Source: Paludibacteraceae bacterium (GTDB lineage: Bacteria; Bacteroidota; Bacteroidia; Bacteroidales; Paludibacteraceae). From it: a stretch of DNA of 64,000 nt. Location: positions 1-64,000 of the forward strand of contig JAKSNJ010000005.1 of assembly GCA_024399965.1 (NCBI GenBank). The letters are read 5' to 3'. The position numbers were made by a program, and so were the translations under genes. This document shows positions 43,421 to 51,105 of the stretch, in pieces (the first letter of the stretch is position 1; each line of letters opens with the position of its first letter). The notes under the pieces were generated by a model. That model searched no databases. It saw nothing but the letters and a program-made list of their open reading frames with translations, and had not been told where the DNA came from.

Positions 43421-44419
43421 ATGAATAAATATAAACAAATACGAGCATGGAGAGTGGAGCCGATGCGGATGGTGGCAGACCTGCTAATTCATTGGCCCTA
43501 TTTGGATTGCATTGCCCATAAAACAGCGACTTCGTTGCAATTGGACTACGCCGAAGGACAACAACAACAGATAGAACAAGATATTCGCCACGGTGCATTC
43601 TTTATGACCAACCACCGAGACATCGTGATGGACTCGGCATGGTTGAGTATGCTGCTTGAGAAGAAATATGGTATTCGTCCCTTTATCGGCATAGGTAATA
43701 ATTTATTCGGCAAATGGTGGATAGAGCCCTTTGTGCGATTGAACCGTGCTTTTGTGGTCATTCGTGACGGTTCGCCTCGCGACCTGCTGCAACACAGCAA
43801 GACTCTATCGGAGTATATACAGCACCTGCGTCGACAAGGCAAGAGTATATGGCTTGCGCAACGCGAGGGTCGTGCCAAAGACGGCAATGACCGCACCCAA
43901 CCGGCGGTACTGAAGATGCTGACCATGGCAAACACGGGACAGATAATAGAGACGATAAAGCAACTCAATATATGTCCGGTCAGTATCAGTTATGAATACG
44001 ACCCGTGCGATTACCTCAAGGCCCAAGAGATGCAACAGAAACGCGACATAGAAGGTTGGAAGAAGAGCAAACAGGACGACCTGACCTCTATGCACACCGG
44101 CATACATGGTCAAAAAGGGCGTGTGGTATTTCGCATCACTCCGTCTATCAACCACTGGATAGACAGCCACCGAGACGAATTGGAACAGATGAACAAAAAC
44201 GAGCAAGTCGCTGCCGTGGCTGCACAAATAGACCAACAAATACATGCCAACTACGAGCTATTTGAGCGTGGCACGGAATTTGAGCAATACTTGCAACAAC
44301 AATACAACAAAATAAACATACCCAACAAGGACAAGACATTCCTAATGAGTAAATTACACGAAATGTATCAAAATCCCGTTATCAACTATGAAAAAAGCCA
44401 TTTTCCCGGGCTCGTTTGA
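43421..44419 (+). CDS. PlsC-like 1-acyl-glycerol-3-phosphate acyltransferase family protein
   Basis: The 332-residue protein has FFMTNHRDIVMDSAWLS (the His-x4-Asp site) and IWLAQREGRAKDGNDRTQPAVLKML (glycerophosphate-binding region) of the PlsC/LPLAT superfamily. It lacks clear membrane helices. It probably acylates a lysophospholipid or related lipid. It overlaps coaD by 32 bp. Confidence 0.82.
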   Translation: MNKYKQIRAWRVEPMRMVADLLIHWPYLDCIAHKTATSLQLDYAEGQQQQIEQDIRHGAFFMTNHRDIVMDSAWLSMLLEKKYGIRPFIGIGNNLFGKWWIEPFVRLNRAFVVIRDGSPRDLLQHSKTLSEYIQHLRRQGKSIWLAQREGRAKDGNDRTQPAVLKMLTMANTGQIIETIKQLNICPVSISYEYDPCDYLKAQEMQQKRDIEGWKKSKQDDLTSMHTGIHGQKGRVVFRITPSINHWIDSHRDELEQMNKNEQVAAVAAQIDQQIHANYELFERGTEFEQYLQQQYNKINIPNKDKTFLMSKLHEMYQNPVINYEKSHFPGLV

Positions 44420-44837
44420 CCCCTTTACTATCGGTCACTACGATATCGTAAACCGCGGACTCAAACTATTTGACCACATCACCATCGGAATCGGTCGCAA
44501 TTCGGTGAAGAAAGAGACCTTTCCTATTCGTGAGCGTTTGACCGCCATACAAAAGATATTTGGTGACAACCCCAAGGTAGATGTACAGATATATGACTGC
44601 CTGACCGTAGATTTTGCCAAACAAGTAGGTGCCGAGTTTATCTTGCGCGGAATCCGTTGCGTAGAAGACTTTGAGTACGAACGCAATATGGCAGAAGCCA
44701 ATAAACAAATCGGTGGCATTGAGACGATGCTGCTCTACACGCGCCCCGAATATGCACATATATCGTCCACACTGGTGCGCGACCTATATTCCTATAACAA
44801 AGACGTGAGCGCATTTGTTCCGAATAAGTTGAAGTAG
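44388..44837 (+). CDS. coaD: Phosphopantetheine adenylyltransferase
   Basis: The 149-residue protein begins KKAIFPGSFDPFTIGHYDIV with the nucleotidyltransferase TxGH motif, has FILRGIRCVEDFEYERNMA and ends with YAHISSTLVRDLYSYNKDVS (ISSTxxR motif). It catalyses the fourth step of coenzyme A synthesis. The start lies inside the end of the acyltransferase gene. Confidence 0.96.
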   Translation: MKKAIFPGSFDPFTIGHYDIVNRGLKLFDHITIGIGRNSVKKETFPIRERLTAIQKIFGDNPKVDVQIYDCLTVDFAKQVGAEFILRGIRCVEDFEYERNMAEANKQIGGIETMLLYTRPEYAHISSTLVRDLYSYNKDVSAFVPNKLK

Positions 44838-44858
44838 TTTAGAGTTTAGAGTTTAGAG
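44836..44858. repeat. 7 bp tandem repeat (gtttaga)n between coaD and the S41 protease
   Basis: Three units of gtttaga fill the 23 bp gap. They are the reverse complement of the array at 22682-22712. Confidence 0.7.
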
Positions 44859-44860
44859 AT

Positions 44861-46438
44861 ATGAGAGGTAAGTTATTTAGTATATTGCTGGTCAGTTGCT
44901 TGACTGTTTGGGCAGGAGACAGCATTAAGACGGTGGACATCAACCGCAGTTTGCACATCTACAACGATGTGATGCGGCAGTTGGACATGAACTATGTCGA
45001 TACCTTGGACTACAAAGACCTATTGCAAACCGGCATACAAGCCATGCTGTCGCATGTAGATCCCTACACCGTATATATACCCAAAGACGAGGACGAGAGT
45101 TTGAAGATGATGACCACCGGCAAGTACGGCGGTATAGGTGCTATTATTATGCAGCGTGACTCGGTGGTGGTAATCAGCGAGCCGTATGTAGGTATGCCCG
45201 CCCAACAGAACGATGTTCTTGCCGGCGACACCATCTTAGAGGTAGATGGCATGGACTGCTTTAAGAAAACGACCAAAGAGGTGAGCGATAAATTGCGTGG
45301 CAAGGCCGACACACCCGTTCGGCTGAAACTGAAACGATATGGTGAGAAGAAGCCCATCATTCGCGAATTTGACCGCAAGGAAATTCACCTGCCGGCAGTC
45401 AGTTATTACACCTCCTTGCCAGACAGCGTAGCCCCCAAGACAGGTTATATCCTCTTCAGCGAATTTACCACCAACAGCAGTCAGGATTTCCTGCAAGCCG
45501 TAGATAAGATGGTACGCGAGCAGCAGATAGAGCGTTTGGTAATCGACTTGCGTGGCAACGGTGGCGGTATTATAGACGAGGCCATTCGCATCGTGGGTTA
45601 CTTTGTCAACAAAGGCACGGAGGTGGTTACTACCAAGGGCAAAGCCCAAAACTCCAACCGCAGTTACACCACATCAACCTTCCCCCTCTATGCCCAAATG
45701 CCATTGGTGGTGCTGGTGGATCACAACACCGCTTCGGCTGCTGAGATAGTGAGTGGCGGTTTGCAAGACCTGAAACGCGCCACTATCGTTGGGCAACGTA
45801 CCTTTGGTAAGGGTTTGGTACAGTCGCTTCGTCCGATTGCCTACGACGGGCATCTGAAAGTAACCACCGCCCACTACTACCTACCCTCCGGACGCTGCAT
45901 ACAAGCCATCGACTATGCCGAACGGCAAAAAGGACATGCCTTGAAACGCGATACGGCAGGAGGTATATTGCCGGACGTTGTTATTAACGATTCCAATAAA
46001 GTAGATATTACCTATACACTCTTTGCCAAACAACTGCTGTTTGACTACGCGACGCGCTATCACGCTACACATGCTACCATAGCCGAGCCCACAGTGTTTG
46101 AGGTAGATGAGGCGATATTAAGTGACTTTATGCAGTTCTTGGACGAACGGCATTTTACCTACGAGACGGAGACAAGCAAGTACCTCAAACAGACGTTAGA
46201 TGTAGCAAAGCACGAAGATATTGACTCACTGACCTTGCAACAAATAGAAGCGTTAGAACCACTGCTGACACCGGATTACAAGGAAGCCATTCGCCGTAAT
46301 GAGACATCGGTAAAAGAAGCGCTTGGCGGTGAAATAGTGGAGCGATACTACTATCGCGAGGGACGTATTGCCTATATGCTGCGCAGTGATAAAGAACTCA
46401 AACGTGCTATTGAGGCACTGAACGACAAACAACTATGA
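44861..46438 (+). CDS. S41-family C-terminal processing protease (CtpA-like)
   Basis: The 525-residue protein has a signal peptide (1-18), a PDZ domain (about 85-165; GKYGGIGAIIMQRDSVVVISEPYVGMPA) and the S41 core with DLRGNGGGIIDEA. The catalytic Ser is in HNTASAAEIVSGGLQDL and the Lys in GQRTFGKGLVQSL. A 150-residue C-terminal tail follows. It processes periplasmic or secreted proteins. The stop overlaps the next gene by 4 bp. Confidence 0.94.
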   Translation: MRGKLFSILLVSCLTVWAGDSIKTVDINRSLHIYNDVMRQLDMNYVDTLDYKDLLQTGIQAMLSHVDPYTVYIPKDEDESLKMMTTGKYGGIGAIIMQRDSVVVISEPYVGMPAQQNDVLAGDTILEVDGMDCFKKTTKEVSDKLRGKADTPVRLKLKRYGEKKPIIREFDRKEIHLPAVSYYTSLPDSVAPKTGYILFSEFTTNSSQDFLQAVDKMVREQQIERLVIDLRGNGGGIIDEAIRIVGYFVNKGTEVVTTKGKAQNSNRSYTTSTFPLYAQMPLVVLVDHNTASAAEIVSGGLQDLKRATIVGQRTFGKGLVQSLRPIAYDGHLKVTTAHYYLPSGRCIQAIDYAERQKGHALKRDTAGGILPDVVINDSNKVDITYTLFAKQLLFDYATRYHATHATIAEPTVFEVDEAILSDFMQFLDERHFTYETETSKYLKQTLDVAKHEDIDSLTLQQIEALEPLLTPDYKEAIRRNETSVKEALGGEIVERYYYREGRIAYMLRSDKELKRAIEALNDKQL

Positions 46439-48270
46439 GAATAGGAGTACGCTATATTCTATTAGGCAGCATTTGCCTCGCACAAATAGCCCTGATGACT
46501 CTCTCCACCGGTTGCGCCAACCGCGGAATAGGTCCGCAAGGCGGTCCAAAGGACAGTTTGCCACCTGTTATCACCAAGATGACTGTGCCCAACGGCGCAC
46601 GCAACGTGACACAAAAGGAGATGAGTATTCAGTTCAACGAGTTTATCTTGCTGGACGGCAGTACCGACAACATCCTTATCTCGCCACCTCAACAACGGCC
46701 GCCTGAAATAAAAGCCGTCGGTAAACGCATTGACATTGCTTTTCAGGAGGACCTAAGGGACTCAACCACCTACACCATTGATTTCGGCGACCAAATAGTA
46801 GATAACAACGAAAAGAATCCGCTAAAAGATTTTGCACTGTCTTTCTCTACCGGTGACCAAATTGACTCATTGGAAGTATATGGCCAACTTATCAATGCAG
46901 AGGACCTGAATCCGCTTTCCGGTGTGATAGTCGGTTTGCATGAGAACACCGAAGACTCGGCATTTATGACACTGCCCTTTACCCGTATCGGGCGCACCAA
47001 CGAAGAGGGTGAGTTCTCTATCAAGAACGTCAAAGCCGGTTCCTACCGTCTGTATGCCCTGCAGGACCAAAGTCGCGACTATCTGTTCCAACCCGGTGAA
47101 GGTATCGCCTTTCAAGACGAATTGGTAACACCCTATATCACCATTAGCACCGAAACGGACACGATTTATTTGCCGGACACATTAGATGTTGACGGTCGTC
47201 CGATTGCAGACAGTGTAATCACGGCTGAATACTATTACTACGAGCCATCTAACCTGCTGTTGCGTTTCTTTAAGGAGAACTATCAACGGCACTATTTCCA
47301 ACGCGCATTACGCAAGGAGGCACATGCCATTACATTCTATTTCGGTGCACCACAGGACGAGTTACCTACCTTTGATGGTCTGCCTCAGGGCATTTTGCAA
47401 GCCAATCAGGGCAAAGATACGCTGACCTATTGGCTGACCGACTCGGCAGATATTAAGAACGATACATTACGATTTACGATGACCTACCTTAAGTCGGACT
47501 CGCTCTATCAACTGCAACCGCAGACCGATACCCTTCAGACCGTCTATCGCGCACCCAAACTGACGGAACGTGCCCTAAAAGCCATGCAGCAGAAGCGAGA
47601 GAAGACAGGCCTTGCCATTCAGTCCAATGCCAGCAGTAAAGTACACCATTTTGATACATTGTATATCAGTTCACCTACCCCATTGGCAGAGGTGCTTGCA
47701 GATAGCATTCATCTGCAGCTGAAGAAGGACAGCACCTTTACGCCGGTTGCTATACAGGTGCAAACAGACAGCAATCAAATGAAGGTACGTCTTATCACGT
47801 CTTTGCGTGCCAACCAAGACTACCGCATCGTGGTCGATTCGGCAGCGATGACCGATGTGTACGGTTTTGCCAACAAAGCCAATCATTTTGACCTGCACGT
47901 GCGTTCGACAGAGGAATATGCCACTATGACTATCTTGCTGCAGCCATATATTGACAATGCCTATATTCAACTGCTGGACAGCAAAGACATGCCTATCACT
48001 ACCGTCAAGGCAGAACAGGAAGGGACACTATTTAAGTACCTTGAGCCGGGCACCTATTTTATGCGTATGTTTATTGACGAAGACGGAGATAGCAAATGGA
48101 CTACGGGCGACTGGAAGACACACCGTCAGCCGGAGCAAGTGGCATATTTCCCCAAGAAGATGACCTTGCGTGCCAACTGGACCTTTGAAGAGACTTTCCG
48201 CTGGCAGGAACGCCCCTTATTGGAGCAGAAACCGGCAGCTATTCGCAAGGACTTGAATAAACAGAAATAA
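46435..48270 (+). CDS. Ig-like-domain lipoprotein
   Basis: The 611-residue protein has a lipoprotein signal with a STGCANRG lipobox near residue 27. It follows the Bacteroidetes pattern GPQGGPKDSLPPVI, then a bacterial Ig-like (Big_5) domain (VPNGARNVTQKEMSIQFNEF...YTIDFGDQIVDNNEKNPLKDFALSFSTG). The middle has a carboxypeptidase-regulatory-like fold (GQLINAEDLNPLSGVIVGL), and the end has a calcium-type DEDGDSKWTTGDW site. Such lipoproteins are common but of unknown role. Translation is coupled to the S41 protease. Confidence 0.85.
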   Translation: MRIGVRYILLGSICLAQIALMTLSTGCANRGIGPQGGPKDSLPPVITKMTVPNGARNVTQKEMSIQFNEFILLDGSTDNILISPPQQRPPEIKAVGKRIDIAFQEDLRDSTTYTIDFGDQIVDNNEKNPLKDFALSFSTGDQIDSLEVYGQLINAEDLNPLSGVIVGLHENTEDSAFMTLPFTRIGRTNEEGEFSIKNVKAGSYRLYALQDQSRDYLFQPGEGIAFQDELVTPYITISTETDTIYLPDTLDVDGRPIADSVITAEYYYYEPSNLLLRFFKENYQRHYFQRALRKEAHAITFYFGAPQDELPTFDGLPQGILQANQGKDTLTYWLTDSADIKNDTLRFTMTYLKSDSLYQLQPQTDTLQTVYRAPKLTERALKAMQQKREKTGLAIQSNASSKVHHFDTLYISSPTPLAEVLADSIHLQLKKDSTFTPVAIQVQTDSNQMKVRLITSLRANQDYRIVVDSAAMTDVYGFANKANHFDLHVRSTEEYATMTILLQPYIDNAYIQLLDSKDMPITTVKAEQEGTLFKYLEPGTYFMRMFIDEDGDSKWTTGDWKTHRQPEQVAYFPKKMTLRANWTFEETFRWQERPLLEQKPAAIRKDLNKQK

Positions 48271-48273
48271 CGA

Positions 48274-48921
48274 TTAGTCGAGCGTGGCAAAGGTATAACC
48301 CTGCTCACGCAACCACGCCAAGACACGCGGCAGTGCTTCCAATGTATTGGGGGCACTTTTTTTGCTATCGTGAAAGAGAATAATACTGCCATTACGGGTG
48401 TAACGCTGCACAATACGCACAATATCGTCCGGCGTGTAGTAGCGCGTGTTGTAATCGTGGGTAATGACGTCCCATAAGACGATACGGTATCCGTTACGCA
48501 ACAGCCACCGTTTTTGGCGTGCAGTCTGCCTACCGTGTGGCGGACGAAAGAGATGACAGTTATGCCACATATTACCCAAAGTACGCTCAAGCACCTCGTC
48601 ACATAACTGACAATTCAACCGATAAATAGAATAATCGGTTCGCCAACCGGGCAGATGATTAAAGGTGTGATTACCTATTTGGTGCCCACGGCGCAATACC
48701 TCTTGCGCCAATTCAGGATAGCGGTACACGTTCTCACCCACCTGAAAGAAAGTGGCTTTGGCATCGTATTGATCCAAGAGGTCCAGCACCTGAGGTGTTA
48801 CCTCAGGCACCGGACCATCATCAAATGTCAGAAACACCGTATGTTGCTGCTTATCGCCTCGCCATAACGTATGCGGTACCAGACGTTGCAGCCACGATGG
48901 TATTTGGTAGATTATTCCCAT
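48274..48921 (-). CDS. Polysaccharide deacetylase (NodB homology domain)
   Basis: The 215-residue protein has the NodB motifs TFDDGPVPEVTPQ (catalytic Asp pair), RRGHQIGNHTFNHL (zinc His pair) and LFRPPHGRQT. It would remove acetyl groups from peptidoglycan, chitin-like or exopolysaccharide chains. A clear signal peptide is missing. It ends 3 bp from the convergent lipoprotein gene and its start overlaps the end of the ROK gene. Confidence 0.92.
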   Translation of the reverse strand: MGIIYQIPSWLQRLVPHTLWRGDKQQHTVFLTFDDGPVPEVTPQVLDLLDQYDAKATFFQVGENVYRYPELAQEVLRRGHQIGNHTFNHLPGWRTDYSIYRLNCQLCDEVLERTLGNMWHNCHLFRPPHGRQTARQKRWLLRNGYRIVLWDVITHDYNTRYYTPDDIVRIVQRYTRNGSIILFHDSKKSAPNTLEALPRVLAWLREQGYTFATLD

Positions 48922-49871
48922 GCGAGTGCAGATGCGCCCAAGACAGCAGCGTCCGCTTCTTTAAGGTCAGAGAACATAACTTTGACTTTGTTCTTCCAAA
49001 TAGGCATTACGTTCTCGTTGAGGGCCTTTACGATGGGGTCCATAATCCAATGACCGGACTTGGTCAGTCCACCGAACAGGACAATCGCTTCGGGCGCAGA
49101 GAATGCCACAAAGTCAGCCAGTTTTTGTCCGAGCAGTGTGCCGGTGTAGTCAAAGATTTGCTTGGCTACTTCGTCGCCTTCTTCAGCAGCTTTGAAGACA
49201 TCGTACGAAGTAATCTTGTCTATATCCTCTACATTGCGCAGGAGGGTTGGTTGGGTAGTGGTGGCCAAAATCTCTTTGGCGGTACGTGCCACACCGTTTG
49301 CACTGGCGTATGCCTCAATACAACCACGCTGACCACAACCGCACAGACGTGCTTTGTCGCTACGGTCTATTTTGGTGTGACCCAGTTCACCGGCAAAGCC
49401 GTCATGACCATAGACCATCTTACCGTCTATCACGATACCTGAACCGACACCGGTGCCAAGCGTAATCATGATAAAGTTCTTCATACCGCGAGCAGCGCCA
49501 TATTGCATTTCGCCCATAGCGGCAGCATTGGCATCGTTGGTAATGGTGCAAGGTACACCAAATTTCTCGCTCATGAGTTTAGCAAATGGAACAATACCTT
49601 TCCATGGCAGGTTGGCAGCGTTCTCGATATTGCCGGAGTAGTAGTTGGCATTGGGCGCACCGGCACCTATACCGCGAATCATCTCCATGCCACCAACAGG
49701 CACAATGATTTTGATTGCCTCCTCGTAGAGGGCGTTTACATAATCGTTAATGTCCGTGTATTGTTGCGTTTTGATAGAGGTGCGTGCCAACACGTGGCCA
49801 CGTGCATCTACAATACCTAATACACTGTTCGTGCCTCCCATATCGAGGCCCAGCACATACGGTTTATCCAT
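48912..49871 (-). CDS. ROK-family sugar kinase
   Basis: The 319-residue protein has the ATP site LGLDMGGTNSVLGIVD, GAGAPNANYY, ITLGTGVGSGIVIDGK and the zinc-binding CGCGQRGCIEAYAS typical of ROK glucokinases. No DNA-binding domain is present, so it is a kinase rather than a repressor. It probably phosphorylates glucose or a related hexose. Confidence 0.92.
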   Translation of the reverse strand: MDKPYVLGLDMGGTNSVLGIVDARGHVLARTSIKTQQYTDINDYVNALYEEAIKIIVPVGGMEMIRGIGAGAPNANYYSGNIENAANLPWKGIVPFAKLMSEKFGVPCTITNDANAAAMGEMQYGAARGMKNFIMITLGTGVGSGIVIDGKMVYGHDGFAGELGHTKIDRSDKARLCGCGQRGCIEAYASANGVARTAKEILATTTQPTLLRNVEDIDKITSYDVFKAAEEGDEVAKQIFDYTGTLLGQKLADFVAFSAPEAIVLFGGLTKSGHWIMDPIVKALNENVMPIWKNKVKVMFSDLKEADAAVLGASALAWE

Positions 49872-49891
49872 AGTAGTAAATAAGTTATTAA

Positions 49892-51094
49892 TTAATGATT
49901 AGTTTGATTATTCACTTTTTGCCCTAAGACATTATACCACATACCTTTGCTATAAATCATCAATTGGCGATTGATGAGGTAACTCTTTCCCTCCTGCCAT
50001 TTATCGGTATTTGTCAATTTCTGCCACCCTGTAGCCGGCTTGTGATTACCACTTTCCAACGCGAAGGCCACCGGCTCTTCATCTACCAATTCTTTGCCAC
50101 TGCGGTCACAATCCATCCACCAAGCATACACATCTAAGTCCTTATCCAAGCTCCATAGTTTACGGTTGCTATCGGTTAGATTTAACTTGATATGATACGT
50201 ATAGGCATTGGGTAGCGACGAAGGTCCCACTTTAGAGATTGTCATCACGCAATCGGTTATGCTACCGGTTGTGCCACCTTCTTTGCTTGGGAAGACAATA
50301 TATGAATACGCACTACCACCTGTTTCGTGGATATAATACGCTTTGCCATCTTGGTAGTAATGGGACGATTTATACGTTCCCGCTATGGAGTATTGAGACG
50401 GTGCCAAAATAGTTAGTCCCACTTGCGGCACAGCGTCCCAATCTTCTTCTTGCAACAACGACAACTCCACGTAATAATATTGTGCATCTGCTGGCGAGAA
50501 CTTACTTTGACACGCATAAAAATCGGCTTGAGCATAGTTAATATCCAACTTATTGCTGCCATCGACAACTTCTTGGTCACCTACTACGTATAGATACAAG
50601 TGCTGAAAGCCGATAAATTTCTTGGTGTTGTCATAATAAAAACGGAAACGCTTGTTAGACGTAATATACACCAGCATTTGGGTACCGTTATTGGTCGTAA
50701 TGTCGGTATATCCGGAGTTCATTGCCAAATAACAAGATTGCGCTCCTTTTCCGTCGGTTATTAAACTATTTTGCTTCGCTTCTGTGCGAATAAAGCCGGT
50801 GCTAGTTTTAATACCATATTCGTTGGCAGATTCGGCATTAACGGTTACAACATAATCGTCAAGATTATCTGCATTTATCTTGCCGTTCGCAACGGTTGCT
50901 TTGACATAATTACCACTGGCATCTTCACCGTTCCACACATACGCTTCCGTTTCTGACGGCTGATATACAATCAAGTATTTACCGGGCCACCCTGCAGCAG
51001 GTTTAGCACCTATGCGAGAGTAAGTGGTGGCATTTGTGATTTGCCAACCACCAACAAATCCGCATAAAATACCAAGCAATAGTTTTTTTATCAT
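49892..51094 (-). CDS. Secreted protein of unknown function with the shared C-terminal motif
   Basis: The 400-residue protein has a signal peptide (1-22). No enzyme motif was recognised. Repeated Tyr/Thr-rich beta-strand segments suggest beta-sandwich modules. The C-terminus has IYSKGMWYNVLGQKV, matching the terminal motif of the pectate lyase and of the two large secreted proteins next door. It lies 11 bp after the 984-residue gene on the same strand. Confidence 0.7.
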   Translation of the reverse strand: MIKKLLLGILCGFVGGWQITNATTYSRIGAKPAAGWPGKYLIVYQPSETEAYVWNGEDASGNYVKATVANGKINADNLDDYVVTVNAESANEYGIKTSTGFIRTEAKQNSLITDGKGAQSCYLAMNSGYTDITTNNGTQMLVYITSNKRFRFYYDNTKKFIGFQHLYLYVVGDQEVVDGSNKLDINYAQADFYACQSKFSPADAQYYYVELSLLQEEDWDAVPQVGLTILAPSQYSIAGTYKSSHYYQDGKAYYIHETGGSAYSYIVFPSKEGGTTGSITDCVMTISKVGPSSLPNAYTYHIKLNLTDSNRKLWSLDKDLDVYAWWMDCDRSGKELVDEEPVAFALESGNHKPATGWQKLTNTDKWQEGKSYLINRQLMIYSKGMWYNVLGQKVNNQTNH

Positions 51095-51105
51095 ATAATT
51101 GCCAT

